From assembly GCA_003599535.1 (NCBI GenBank), contig QZKQ01000007.1, forward strand, positions 1 to 38,002: DNA of 38,002 nucleotides, in the 5' to 3' direction. Below, in pieces: positions 7,380-15,633 of this stretch. The stretch is from Candidatus Zixiibacteriota bacterium (lineage in GTDB: Bacteria; Electryoneota; B3-LCP). The position numbers and the translations under genes are program-made. The notes beneath the pieces are model-generated. The model worked only from the letters and a program-made list of their open reading frames with translations. It was not told the DNA's origin and did no database searches. Position 1 is the first letter of the stretch. The number at the start of each line of letters is the position of its first letter.

Positions 7380-9581
7380 CTACTTGAACTCCTTAAACCG
7401 CCGGGCCATCTTGTCCCGGAAATACTCCACCGGCGGCCCCTGCCAGTCCGGGAAATCCACCCCCAGGCCGTAGTAGCGGGGGTTGGCCAGGGTGTCGCGG
7501 ACGGCCGGTTCCGGCGTGAAGATCCGGGCGCCGTCCTGCATCCGCGAAGTTCCGGCCCGGTTCGAGGCGAATTCCACCGTGCCGTACTGATCCCGGCCGG
7601 CCAGGTCGCCGAACAGGCAGATCTGGTCGGAATAAAGAATGGGGAAGGCGCCGATGATGGGCGGATTGTACTGTTCGAAGTTGTTCCAGCCGAATCCGCG
7701 CCCGGTAGAGCCCATCTCGTAGCGGTCGTTCCCCTCGGTGTCGAAGAAGAACACCTGGGACATGTTGATGGCGAAGCCGAGGCCGTCGCCGTTGACCCGG
7801 TACTCGTCGTCGCCGCCCCGGTTCAGGCACAGCGCCACGGTGTAGTCGTGGCCGAAGCCCAACCCCTGGGACTGCTCTTCCCAGATGACGTGCCGGTCGT
7901 CGCCGCCTTCGTCGATCAGGGCGCCGAGGCAGAAGTGCGCTCCCGCCCCCATGGACCAGCCGGTGGCGGCGTAGCGATCATCGCCGCCGCCGTCCCACAG
8001 GAAGCCCATGCCGTACCAATAGCCGCACCCCTGCGCCCATTGGGCCGCCTCGTAAACGTCGTCCCCGGCCAGATCAATCAGTGTCCCCATACCCCCGGCC
8101 CAGGAATGCCCGTCGGTGATGTCCCCCCGCCGCCCGATGCCGCAGCCCTGGGCGTAGGAATAGTTGAATTTCCCTTCCTTGGCATGGAAGTCGGGGCGGA
8201 AGACCTTCCCGGCCAGCGGTTCGCAGTAATAAAGGTCCCGGCCGGTGCGGTTGACCAGCGCGCCCACGCCGCCCACGCCGCCATAACCCTGGCCATCGCC
8301 CCACAGGCGGTACCGGTCGTCGCCTGAATTGTCTATCGCCACACCCACGCCGAAGTAGGCTGCTCCCTGGCCGTCGGTCCACAACTCGTATTCGTCGTCC
8401 CCCGCCATGTCCGCCAGAATACCGACCCCCAGCATGGCCGCGCCCTGCCCCAGCCGCGTGGAGCGGTACGCGTCGTTGCCGGCCAGGTCCAGTAGCATGC
8501 CGGCGCCGAAGATGGCCGCTCCCTGAGACGGCAGGTATTCATCCTCATTAACATAGTTGTCATTCCCCTCCAGGTCCACCGCCAGGGAGATGGGAATATC
8601 CAGCGAAGGGGTGGATCCCACCGCTCCTTCGTATGTGTCGTCGCCCCCCAGGTCCACCAGCAGGAGCAGGTCAGAATAGCGGTGCCGGTCGTCGCCCGGC
8701 CCGCCGATGACGATCCGCCCGATGGGAGTCTCCACGTTCAGTTTCTGCGTCCCCCAATCCACCCCCTTGGCGGCCCGCAATACCGCCAGGGTGTCGGCCA
8801 GCTGCTCGGATGATTCCAGCAGCTTGTACCCGGCGTAGATCAGGGAATTCCGGTCCAGGGCGCGGGCCGCGTCGTCCAGTTGGGGATGGTATTCCAGGCC
8901 GTCGAACTGGGTCTCCCCCAGGTGGCGCAGACGCCAGCAGGTCACCGCGTCTTCCCAATCCACGTTGCGCATGGCCGTCTGGCGGAAGCGCCAGGCGGAT
9001 AACAGGTGCAGCACGGTGCCCGCCACGGCCTTCTGCATTTCCGGGTGCAGCGGCCTGATCGCTTCCCGCAGGTCGCGCTCGATCAAGGGGAAGTCCGCAG
9101 CCTGGCCCATGGCATGGTAGCGCCAGGTGCGGCCGGTTTCGGCGTAGATCTGCCGGATGGCGGCCAGCAGCGGCTCCTCCTGGTCCACCTCGGCCCACAG
9201 GGAGGCGCTGTAATCGCGGAACTGGGCCGTGACGTTGCGCACTCCGGTGTAGTAGGCCACCTTCAGCAGGGCGTTGCTGTGGGCGGCCAGGTAATCCGGG
9301 TGAAGATAATCTTCCACCGCCAGGGCCATCACCCGCGTAAAGTCGTAAATCCGGTGCGGTTCGGCCATCAGCCCGTCGAAGGCGGGCAGCTTGTAAGGGA
9401 CGTCCTGGGGATCGGGGTAGCGGGTCCAGTACCCCTGGGGGCGGAAACCCAGGTCGGCTTCGTCCAGCCCCAGGCTGGACAGCATCTCGGTAAAGGCGTC
9501 CGGGGGCGGGTCCGCAGCGGGGAGGTTTGCAGCAACCGGCAGGGCCGCCAGCAGGCAGAGGATCAGGCGCGCAATCTTCAT
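7380..9581 (-). CDS. Secreted protein with ~12 G-D-D-x-Y solenoid-like repeats, function unknown
   Basis: 733 residues with a signal peptide (about 1-23, ending NLPAA). Residues about 25-300 look mostly helical and contain no motif I recognise. Residues about 303-672 carry around 12 imperfect repeats of about 26-35 residues. Each has the plan [LIV]-D-x-x-G-D/N-D-x-Y, a short variable stretch, G-Q-G, then G-x-G. Good examples are ADMAGDDEYELWTDGQGAA and IDNSGDDRYRLWGDGQGYG. Regular Gly/Asp turns of this kind suggest a beta-solenoid, perhaps binding calcium as in RTX-type repeats, although the repeat is longer than the RTX nonapeptide. The repeats decay toward the C-terminus, and no sorting domain is present. 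It has its own promoter (9621-9649). The function is unknown, with a structural or surface role as a guess. Confidence 0.8.
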   Translation of the reverse strand: MKIARLILCLLAALPVAANLPAADPPPDAFTEMLSSLGLDEADLGFRPQGYWTRYPDPQDVPYKLPAFDGLMAEPHRIYDFTRVMALAVEDYLHPDYLAAHSNALLKVAYYTGVRNVTAQFRDYSASLWAEVDQEEPLLAAIRQIYAETGRTWRYHAMGQAADFPLIERDLREAIRPLHPEMQKAVAGTVLHLLSAWRFRQTAMRNVDWEDAVTCWRLRHLGETQFDGLEYHPQLDDAARALDRNSLIYAGYKLLESSEQLADTLAVLRAAKGVDWGTQKLNVETPIGRIVIGGPGDDRHRYSDLLLLVDLGGDDTYEGAVGSTPSLDIPISLAVDLEGNDNYVNEDEYLPSQGAAIFGAGMLLDLAGNDAYRSTRLGQGAAMLGVGILADMAGDDEYELWTDGQGAAYFGVGVAIDNSGDDRYRLWGDGQGYGGVGGVGALVNRTGRDLYYCEPLAGKVFRPDFHAKEGKFNYSYAQGCGIGRRGDITDGHSWAGGMGTLIDLAGDDVYEAAQWAQGCGYWYGMGFLWDGGGDDRYAATGWSMGAGAHFCLGALIDEGGDDRHVIWEEQSQGLGFGHDYTVALCLNRGGDDEYRVNGDGLGFAINMSQVFFFDTEGNDRYEMGSTGRGFGWNNFEQYNPPIIGAFPILYSDQICLFGDLAGRDQYGTVEFASNRAGTSRMQDGARIFTPEPAVRDTLANPRYYGLGVDFPDWQGPPVEYFRDKMARRFKEFK

Positions 9582-9620
9582 GTCAGGGTTCCGTGATAGA
9601 GGTTATTCCGTCACTGTAAA

Positions 9621-9649
9621 AAGATAATGCCGGCGAAACGAATAATCAA
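9621..9649 (-). promoter_or_regulatory. Sigma70-type promoter for the G-D-D repeat protein
   Basis: On the minus strand, TTGATT (plus coordinates 9644-9649) and TATCTT (9621-9626) are separated by 17 bases and lie about 40 bases upstream of the start at 9581. No Shine-Dalgarno is visible in front of that ATG. Confidence 0.55.
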
Positions 9650-9660
9650 GCGAGAAGCTC

Positions 9661-9691
9661 TTTTTTGCGGACGAATCTTTGGGTATATTAT
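9661..9691 (+). promoter_or_regulatory. Possible promoter for the SDR gene
   Basis: TATATT at 9684-9689 (overlapping TATTAT at 9686-9691) is a good -10 box. The -35 candidates are poor: a T-run at 9661-9666 at 17 bases, or TTGCGG at 9665-9670 at 13-15 bases. It would leave a leader of about 85 bases before ATG 9778. Confidence 0.35.
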
Positions 9692-9777
9692 GGGGTGCGG
9701 CCGGCCCCGAACCTCTACCACACGCAAGATCCTGAAGAACTGATTCTTCGGCCTATACCTGCCTTTTCCCCTGATAT

Positions 9778-10641
9778 ATGCATAAAATTCTTCTTACCGG
9801 CGCCACCGGCACCGTCGGACGGGAACTCGTCCGGCTGCTGCTGGAACGGGGCGTTCCGGTGCGCGTCCTGGTGCGCCGCCCGCGGCTGGCGGCGGCGGCC
9901 CTGGGACCGAAGGTGGAAATCCATTACGGCGACCTGTCCCAGCCGGCCACTCTGCCCGGCGCCGTGGAAGGAGCCGTCAAAGTCTTCCTGTTGACGCCCA
10001 GCAGCCCCGAGCAGGTCACCCTGGAGACCAACCTGGTCGCGGCCGCCGTCAAGGCCGGAACGGTCCGGCACCTGGTCAAGCTGTCCAGCCTGGGCGCGGC
10101 CGAGGATTCCCGGGTGGCCATGAGCCGCTGGCACTGGCAGGTCGAGAAGCGCATTGAAGAGACGGGTCTCCCCTTCACCTTTCTGCGTCCGCACAACTTC
10201 ATGCAGAACCTGCTGGACTTCGCCCCGGAAATCCGCGCCCAGCGGGTTTTCCGCGCGCCCATGAAGTCGGGCAAGATGAGCATGGTGGACGCCCGGGACG
10301 TGGCCGCCGTCGCCGCCGTGGCCCTGACCCAGGGGGGGCATGAAGGCAAGGTGCACCGCATCACCGGCCCGGAACGGCTCTCCTTCGCCGAGGCGGCCGA
10401 ACGGATCAGCCAGGCCATCCGCCGCCAGGTCACCTACCAGAACATCACCGAAGAGGCCGCCCGCGAAGACATGGCCCGGGCGGGCTGGCCCCAGTGGCTG
10501 ATCGAAGATCAACTGGAACTCTACCGCTTCTTCTCCGCCGGCCGCAGCATGCTGCTGACCGATACCGTGGCCCGGGTGACCGGGCAGCCGGCCATCCCCT
10601 TCGCCCGCTTCGCCAAGGACTATCGGGTGTACTTTAAGTAA
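9778..10641 (+). CDS. NmrA/YtfG-type atypical short-chain dehydrogenase (NAD(P)-binding)
   Basis: 287 residues. The N-terminus is a Rossmann nucleotide-binding turn, KILLTGATGTVGRELV, with glycines at 8, 11 and 14. A typical 'VRHLVKLSSLGA' strand, a 'FTFLRPHNFMQN' segment and a 'VDARDVAAVAAVALT' helix follow, as in NmrA-like and NAD(P)H:quinone-type SDR proteins. The classical Tyr-x3-Lys catalytic pair is absent, as is usual in this branch, so it may be a redox sensor or a reductase acting on a small quinone or nucleoside-linked substrate. It stands alone, divergent from the G-D-D protein and followed by a terminator. No Shine-Dalgarno precedes the ATG. The specific substrate is unknown. Confidence 0.9.
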   Translation: MHKILLTGATGTVGRELVRLLLERGVPVRVLVRRPRLAAAALGPKVEIHYGDLSQPATLPGAVEGAVKVFLLTPSSPEQVTLETNLVAAAVKAGTVRHLVKLSSLGAAEDSRVAMSRWHWQVEKRIEETGLPFTFLRPHNFMQNLLDFAPEIRAQRVFRAPMKSGKMSMVDARDVAAVAAVALTQGGHEGKVHRITGPERLSFAEAAERISQAIRRQVTYQNITEEAAREDMARAGWPQWLIEDQLELYRFFSAGRSMLLTDTVARVTGQPAIPFARFAKDYRVYFK

Positions 10642-10675
10642 AAAATTCCCACCGGCTTCACCCCTCAAAAAATGC

Positions 10676-10702
10676 AAAATACCCCTTTTTTTGGGGTATT
10701 TT
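10676..10702 (+). terminator. Terminator after the SDR gene
   Basis: AAAATACCCC (10676-10685) pairs with GGGGTATTTT (10693-10702) around a loop of seven T. The stem itself ends in TTTT. It lies 35 bases after the stop codon. Confidence 0.75.
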
Positions 10703-10718
10703 CCTTTGGCGGGCCGTT

Positions 10719-10794
10719 TTCTGTCCAAAAAGTGACAGAAATTGCCGCTTTTGTGCCGACGGTCACAACTTCCGGGGGTTTTCCCCCGTATTTT
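10719..10794 (+). promoter_or_regulatory. Inverted repeat and short hairpin in the leader of the lipoprotein operon
   Basis: TTCTGTC (10719-10725) and GACAGAA (10734-10740) form a 7-base inverted repeat that could be an operator. Downstream, CGGGGG-TTTT-CCCCCG (10773-10788) is followed by TATTTTAT, which resembles a short attenuator or terminator. No clear -35/-10 pair was found, so the order of promoter and hairpin is unresolved. Confidence 0.3.
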
Positions 10795-10896
10795 ATCCCC
10801 GGAAATTCGACACCGGCCGCGTCACGGCCCAGGATTCAGTGGAAAGGAGGCCCCATACCCCAGGGTGAATGCTTGGTATAACCACGGAGGATGATG

Positions 10897-12927
10897 ATGA
10901 AGCATTCCGCGTTCACCCTGCTCCTGGCCGCCGCCCTGATTTTGGCCGGCTGCAGCATCAAAGAGCCCGGATCGCCCAGTTGGCAGGTCGAAGTGACCGT
11001 GCCGGTGGCGAACCGGGCGTACTCGTTAATGGAGATCGTCAGCGACTCGGCGGAAGTGGATTCGCTGGGCAACTGGATCTCCCTGGACGGCGAAACCCTG
11101 ATCTTCAACGTGGCCGATTCTCTGGCCCGCAGCACTGTGGGCGACCGCCTGGAATACGACGCCTTCGACGACGTCCTGGACAGCCGCCTGGGGGTGCGGG
11201 AAATCCAGGACCCGGGCTCCAGCGACGTAAGTTTCCCGGTGGCGTACCTGGCCCCGTGGCTGCCCCTGAACCAGACCGCCCCGGTGCCCCCCTTCAGCTT
11301 CTCCGTCTCGCCCATGACGCTGGAAGACTACGACGCCTATGATTGGATCAATCTGGCCTGGGGGCAGGCCACCGTGCGGGTGACCAACCACTTGCCCACC
11401 CCGCTGACCGACCTGGTCCTGCAGGTCGAGGGGATCTCCCCCAGCCTGCAGATCATCAACCTCCCCGTTCCCGGCACCCTGGCCCCGGGACAGACGTACG
11501 AAGAAGTCTGCGAGCTGCCTCATGGCCAGGTGATTGACAACGCCATGGCGATCATCCTGACCGGCTCTTCCCCGGGATCCGCCAGCCCGGTATTCCTGGG
11601 TGCTGCCGCCTCGGTGGACGTGGAAGTGGAACTGTCGGACCTGGGCGTCATCGCCGGCCGGGCCCACCTGGTCTCCCAATCCTTCGAAGACGATTCCACC
11701 TACTGCCTGTCGGACGACGACGTGATCATCCTGTCCGACATCAAGGAAGGGGACCTGAGCTACACCATCGAGAACCGGTCCAACCTGATCAATACCGTCA
11801 CTTTCCTGTTGCCGGATTTCCTGAAGGATGGCCAGCCCTACACCGAGCAGGTGACTCTGGAGCCCAATCAGACCCACACGGTCAGCCTGGCCGACCTGGC
11901 GGGCTACCAGTTCAGCCGCCCGCAGGGAGATAACCTGTTTGATGCGCGCATCGTGTCCGACCTGCTGGATTCGGCCGATCCCCTGTACGGGGGCGCCGAT
12001 CCCCTGGTGGAATTCAGCCAGGCGAACGCGGTCTACACTCACTACGATGTGTCCACCCTGTATTTCAGCCACTTCGAAGGCGAGCTGGACACGGTCGAGA
12101 TCAACATGGAGCAGGAGCCCGAGGTGTTGGAGAATATCCCCGAGGGCCTGGAATCCCTGGCGGTGGAATCGGCCGTCGCCGACCTCCACCTGTTCAACAC
12201 CATGGGACTGCCGGTGACCTTCGACATGGCCTTCGAGGCGTACAAGGACGGGCTGGTGGCCGCCACCTTCGACGTCCCGCCCTTGACCATCCCGGCTGGC
12301 GGCCCCGGCGGCCCGGGCGTCCTGGTTACGGACGTACCCGGCCTGGAAACCCTGGTCAACGTCCTGCCCGACAGCATCCGCACCACCGGTCAGGGCACAG
12401 TGCTGGGCGCGGGAGTCATCAATGACGACCAGTACCTGGAAGGATACTACCACATCTATTCCCCCTTCTACTTCAGTCTGGATGAGACCACCCTGGAACC
12501 GGAAGTGTCGGTTCTGGACGACGGTCTGAACGACGAACTGGCCCAGGTGGACCTGAGCCTTAACCTGGAGAACCATCTGCCCCTGATGGGGGAAGCCATG
12601 ATCCTGGCCTCCTTCGATTCAGCCCAGTTCCGGATGGCCAACAGCCCGGCGGTGGACACCCTGATGCGCGTGCCTCTGCCGGCGCCGCAACTGGACGCCC
12701 AGGGCTACGTGGCCGCCCCCGGCGTGGCCACGGCGGTGGAAGTCCTGACCGATGCGGAACTGGAGCTCTTCCGCCAGACCGGCCCGGACCAGCCGCTGTA
12801 CGTGCAGACCTTCATCCAGATCCAGTCCACCGGCGGAGAGACCGTGCGCTGCCAGGCCACCGATTACGTCTCGGTGGGGGCTGCCGCCCGGCTGATCCTG
12901 AACGTCAACGCCGACGGCAATAACTAA
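10897..12927 (+). CDS. Large predicted lipoprotein of unknown function, partner of the downstream barrel
   Basis: About 676 residues. Three ATG codons stand in a row (10891, 10894, 10897). GGAGG ends at 10890, so the third, with 6-base spacing, is the best start. The N-terminus is a lipoprotein signal, LLLAAALILAGC, with the lipobox Cys followed by Ser (SIKEPGSPSW). The remainder is beta-rich, acidic and without enzymatic motifs. Recurring segments such as 'VTNHLPTPLTDLVLQVEG' and 'YTIENRSNLINTVTFLLP' suggest several immunoglobulin-like or LEA-type beta domains. It is 14 bases upstream of a DUF5723-like outer-membrane protein, so the two are probably co-transcribed and act together at the outer membrane. 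Similar pairs are, to my recollection, common in FCB candidate phyla. No specific function can be assigned. Confidence 0.78.
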   Translation: MKHSAFTLLLAAALILAGCSIKEPGSPSWQVEVTVPVANRAYSLMEIVSDSAEVDSLGNWISLDGETLIFNVADSLARSTVGDRLEYDAFDDVLDSRLGVREIQDPGSSDVSFPVAYLAPWLPLNQTAPVPPFSFSVSPMTLEDYDAYDWINLAWGQATVRVTNHLPTPLTDLVLQVEGISPSLQIINLPVPGTLAPGQTYEEVCELPHGQVIDNAMAIILTGSSPGSASPVFLGAAASVDVEVELSDLGVIAGRAHLVSQSFEDDSTYCLSDDDVIILSDIKEGDLSYTIENRSNLINTVTFLLPDFLKDGQPYTEQVTLEPNQTHTVSLADLAGYQFSRPQGDNLFDARIVSDLLDSADPLYGGADPLVEFSQANAVYTHYDVSTLYFSHFEGELDTVEINMEQEPEVLENIPEGLESLAVESAVADLHLFNTMGLPVTFDMAFEAYKDGLVAATFDVPPLTIPAGGPGGPGVLVTDVPGLETLVNVLPDSIRTTGQGTVLGAGVINDDQYLEGYYHIYSPFYFSLDETTLEPEVSVLDDGLNDELAQVDLSLNLENHLPLMGEAMILASFDSAQFRMANSPAVDTLMRVPLPAPQLDAQGYVAAPGVATAVEVLTDAELELFRQTGPDQPLYVQTFIQIQSTGGETVRCQATDYVSVGAAARLILNVNADGNN

Positions 12928-12941
12928 GAAGGGGGATTGCC

Positions 12942-14246
12942 ATGAAGACGACCATCGTCGCCCTATCCGTGCTGGCGATCCTGTCGCCGGCGTGGGGACA
13001 GACGGGCTACAACGCCCGCAGCATGGGCCTGGCCGGCGCCTACCAGGGCCTGGCCCTGGGGCCGGAAACGGCCCGCTGGAATCCCGCCAACCTGGGCTTG
13101 CCGGGGCACCCGGAGACCTGCGTGGAACTGCCCAGCCTGGCGATAAGCCTGGGCAACAACGCCCTGAGCCTGGGGCTCTACAATACCTACTTCAGCCAGG
13201 ATTACTTCGACGAGAACGAGCAGTGGGACGCGGCCGCCAAGGACGAAATCCTGGGCGCCATCCCGGCCTCCGGCTTCCAGGGCTTCAACCGCCTGCAACT
13301 GACCGCCCTGGGCGTGAGCTGGAAGCGCTACGCCCTGTCCATGAACACCTTCGCTTACTGTGACCTGCACCTGCCCTTCAACCTCTTTGCCGTACCCCTG
13401 CAGGGGCTGGGTCTGGACCCCGTGGAGCTGACCGACGTCAGCGGCGAAGCGGTGGCGGGCACGGAATTCGCCCTGTCCGGCGCGTACCCGCTGAACTTGG
13501 GCTGGGATAAGGTGCAGGACTTCAGCGTGGGCGCCACGGTGAAGATCCTGGCGGGCCACGCCTACGCCCGGATGCTGGACACCGGCGGACGGCTGCTGTC
13601 CAATGAAGATTCCATTTCCATTGACGGATATTACCGCGCCATCCTGGCAGGGCTGCCGGCCGACGGCGGCAGTACGGGCTGGGGCTACGGCCTGGATCTG
13701 GGCGCGGCCGCCCGCCTCAACGAGGAGTGGTCCGTAGGGCTGACCCTGAGCAATATTCTGGGGTCGCTGCGCTTCAATGGCCTGGAAGAGGCCCAGGGGT
13801 CCTTCTCCTTCCACCAGCCGGGCCTGAACCAGGACGAGTTCGGCAGCTTCCAGGAATACCTTGACAGCGTCACGGTGGAGTCGGACACCACCTTCGCCAC
13901 CGACGGCGGCGTGACCTGGAATCCACCCCGGGCGGCGGTGCTGTCGGCCACCTGGCGGCCCTCGCCCCGCCTGGCCCTGGAAGCGGACTACCACCAGGGG
14001 CTGAACACTACGACCGGCGGATCCACCACCCCGCGGCTGGCGCTGGGCGCCGAGACCCGCTACTATAACTTCCTGCCCGTGCGCTTCGGGTTGGCCCTGG
14101 GCGGCGTCCAGGGGACCACCCTGGCCATGGGTTTGGGCGTGGAATGGGGCAGCTACCGGTTGGACCTGGCCGCGGCCGGGCAGCGCGGGTTGTTCAACGG
14201 TTCCAAGGGCGTCAACTACGCCCTGTCGCAGCGGCTCATCTTCTGA
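12942..14246 (+). CDS. Predicted outer-membrane beta-barrel (DUF5723 / PorV-PorQ-like)
   Basis: 434 residues with a signal peptide of about 19 residues (ending SPAWG, then QTGYNARS). The start of the mature protein, NARSMGLAGAYQGLALGPE then ARWNPANLG, is the hallmark of FadL/PorV-like and DUF5723 barrels, in which an N-terminal segment plugs the pore. The rest alternates aromatic and polar residues in strand-like blocks (LRFNGLEE, YYNFLPVRFGLALGG, MGLGVEWGSYRLDLAAA). The final residue is Phe, the usual insertion signal of the outer-membrane assembly machinery. AGGGGG 8 bases before the ATG supports the start. PorV-type proteins serve as type IX secretion accessories, but DUF5723 members are mostly uncharacterised, so the role is left open. 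Confidence 0.85.
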   Translation: MKTTIVALSVLAILSPAWGQTGYNARSMGLAGAYQGLALGPETARWNPANLGLPGHPETCVELPSLAISLGNNALSLGLYNTYFSQDYFDENEQWDAAAKDEILGAIPASGFQGFNRLQLTALGVSWKRYALSMNTFAYCDLHLPFNLFAVPLQGLGLDPVELTDVSGEAVAGTEFALSGAYPLNLGWDKVQDFSVGATVKILAGHAYARMLDTGGRLLSNEDSISIDGYYRAILAGLPADGGSTGWGYGLDLGAAARLNEEWSVGLTLSNILGSLRFNGLEEAQGSFSFHQPGLNQDEFGSFQEYLDSVTVESDTTFATDGGVTWNPPRAAVLSATWRPSPRLALEADYHQGLNTTTGGSTTPRLALGAETRYYNFLPVRFGLALGGVQGTTLAMGLGVEWGSYRLDLAAAGQRGLFNGSKGVNYALSQRLIF

Positions 14247-14298
14247 TCCCCTGACCCGGAGGGGCGGTGGAGGGCGCCCTTCCCAGGACCCTGCAGCA

Positions 14299-14318
14299 GG
14301 CGGAAGGCTGCTTCCGCC
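14299..14318 (+). other. Stable 8-bp hairpin upstream of the operon terminator
   Basis: GGCGGAAG (14299-14306) and CTTCCGCC (14311-14318) pair around GCTG. It stands just before the long terminator hairpin at 14336 and may be part of the same structured 3' end. Confidence 0.5.
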
Positions 14319-14335
14319 GTGGGTACCAAGCCGGT

Positions 14336-14397
14336 GGGCGCGCGAGTACCGGGAGGGCGAAAAGATCCCTCCACGGACCGCGCGCCCCATCGTTTTT
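14336..14397 (+). terminator. Two-storey terminator hairpin after the barrel gene
   Basis: The outer stem GGGCGCGCG (14336-14344) pairs with CGCGCGCCC (14379-14387). The inner stem GGAGGG (14352-14357) pairs with CCCTCC (14367-14372). Five T follow at 14393-14397. It ends the lipoprotein-barrel operon. A longer reading of the next frame would run through this structure, which argues against starting the next gene at 14267. Confidence 0.7.
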
Positions 14398-14442
14398 CCC
14401 CTCCGCCACGTCTTATTTCTTGGCTTCCCCCGCAAGTTTTCC

Positions 14443-14471
14443 TTGCTATTTAACGGTTTTCTCACTAAATT
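14443..14471 (+). promoter_or_regulatory. Promoter for proline dehydrogenase gene
   Basis: TTGCTA (14443-14448) and TAAATT (14466-14471) are spaced 17 bases in a locally AT-rich stretch, about 40 bases before ATG 14513. The -10 sequence equals that proposed for HU at 23653-23658. Confidence 0.5.
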
Positions 14472-14512
14472 TAGAATGGTTTTGGGCAAGCTGGATTAAC
14501 CGCCATACAAAT

Positions 14513-15427
14513 ATGAATCTTCTCAACCAAGCGATCGCGCATACCCTGCCCATTGTCCCCAAGCCGGTGGTGGGATACTTCTCCGCCCGCTACATCTCCG
14601 GGGAACGGCTGGAAGACGCCGTGCATACGGTCAAGAAGCTGATGGACCAGGGCGCCTGCGCCACCATTGACGTGCTGGGCGAGCATATCACCCGGCGCGA
14701 AGAATCCACCGGGTATGCCCAACAGTACCTGGGCGTGCTGGACGCCATCGTACGGGAGAAGCTGGACGCCAACATCTCCCTGAAGCCCACCCAGATGGGC
14801 CTGAAACTGGACCGCAACTTCTGCCTGGACACCGTTCGGGGTATCGCCCAGGCGGCCAGGGAGCGCGGCCTGTTCGTGCGCATCGACATGGAGGACGTCA
14901 CCTGCACCGACGACACCTTCTGGCTCTACCAGACGCTGTTGAAGGAAGGGTACCCGGTAGGAGTGGTCATCCAGGCCTACCTGCGCCGCACTGACGCCGA
15001 CCTGGACTGGCTGATCCCCCTGAAGGCCAATCTGCGCCTGTGCAAGGGGATCTACGTGGAACCCCGCGAACACGCCTACAAGGACCGCGAGATCATCCGC
15101 ATGAACTACCTGCACCTGCTGGAACGGCTGCTGCAGGGCGGCTGCTACACGGGCATCGCCACCCACGACGAGGAGATGGTCTGGGGGGCGACCAGGATCA
15201 TCCGCCAGTTGGGGCTGCCCCGGGACCGGTACGAATTCCAGATGCTCCTGGGCGTGGACGAGGAGCTGCGCCACATCATCATCCAGGGCGGGCACAAGCT
15301 GCGCGTGTACGTCCCCTTCGGCAGGCACTGGTACGCCTATTCCGTGCGCCGCCTGAAGGAGAATCCGGCCATGGCCGGGTACGTGCTGAAGGCCCTGTTC
15401 AAGCGCCGTTACACCAACGGTACGTGA
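14513..15427 (+). CDS. Proline dehydrogenase, monofunctional (FAD-dependent)
   Basis: 304 residues forming a PRODH TIM barrel. It oxidises L-proline to pyrroline-5-carboxylate with FAD and feeds electrons to the quinone pool. Family signatures are present: ISLKPTQMGL (88-97), RIDMED (123-128), QAYLRRT (154-160), LCKGIYVEP (176-184), IATHDE (215-220) and the proline-binding arginine pair in VPFGRHWYAYSVRRL (Arg279, Arg280). Start ATG 14513 is chosen because the protein then begins at the family's N-terminus; the upstream in-frame extension crosses a terminator and promoter. No pyrroline-5-carboxylate dehydrogenase gene is nearby, so the second step must be encoded elsewhere. No Shine-Dalgarno is seen. 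The gene is monocistronic, with a hairpin 22 bases downstream of its stop. Confidence 0.93.
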   Translation: MNLLNQAIAHTLPIVPKPVVGYFSARYISGERLEDAVHTVKKLMDQGACATIDVLGEHITRREESTGYAQQYLGVLDAIVREKLDANISLKPTQMGLKLDRNFCLDTVRGIAQAARERGLFVRIDMEDVTCTDDTFWLYQTLLKEGYPVGVVIQAYLRRTDADLDWLIPLKANLRLCKGIYVEPREHAYKDREIIRMNYLHLLERLLQGGCYTGIATHDEEMVWGATRIIRQLGLPRDRYEFQMLLGVDEELRHIIIQGGHKLRVYVPFGRHWYAYSVRRLKENPAMAGYVLKALFKRRYTNGT

Positions 15428-15449
15428 CCGCCGGGGACAACGGCTGCAC

Positions 15450-15495
15450 GGTTTCCGCCAGAATCGGCCGGGACGCGGCGGGTTCTGGCGGAACC
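15450..15495 (+). terminator. Long hairpin between proline dehydrogenase and the Gld-type operon
   Basis: TTCCGCCAGAA (15453-15463) pairs with TTCTGGCGGAA (15483-15493), extended by GG/CC beyond a bulged T. It lies 22 bases after the PRODH stop. Only short T tracts follow, so it is either a weak terminator or an RNA element in the leader of the next operon. A strong AGGAGG motif at 15573-15578 in this leader has no start codon at usable distance. Confidence 0.5.
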
Positions 15496-15633
15496 ATTTA
15501 TATCCGCTGAAATTATCGTTGTCATGGCGGAAAAATGCGATTCTTGGCGCGAGATTGGGAACCTCGCATCTCAGGAGGAGTAAAAAAGGACAAAAAATCC
15601 CCCGTTTCACATACTTCCACACAAGAGCCATCC

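Noticed and set aside
10841-10871. Strong AAAGGAGG (10843-10850) as the ribosome-binding site of a separate small gene starting near 10869
   Set aside because: The nearest ATG is 18 bases away, and the resulting frame is only a shadow of the lipoprotein gene.
11026-14489. Two long minus-strand frames (11026-12576 and 12963-14489)
   Set aside because: They lie opposite the lipoprotein and barrel genes, have low-complexity Gly/Gln/Val translations and no motifs, and the plus-strand genes have signal sequences and ribosome-binding sites.
14267-14512. 82-codon N-terminal extension of proline dehydrogenase
   Set aside because: It would cross the terminator at 14336-14397 and the promoter at 14443-14471, and the family N-terminus begins at 14513.
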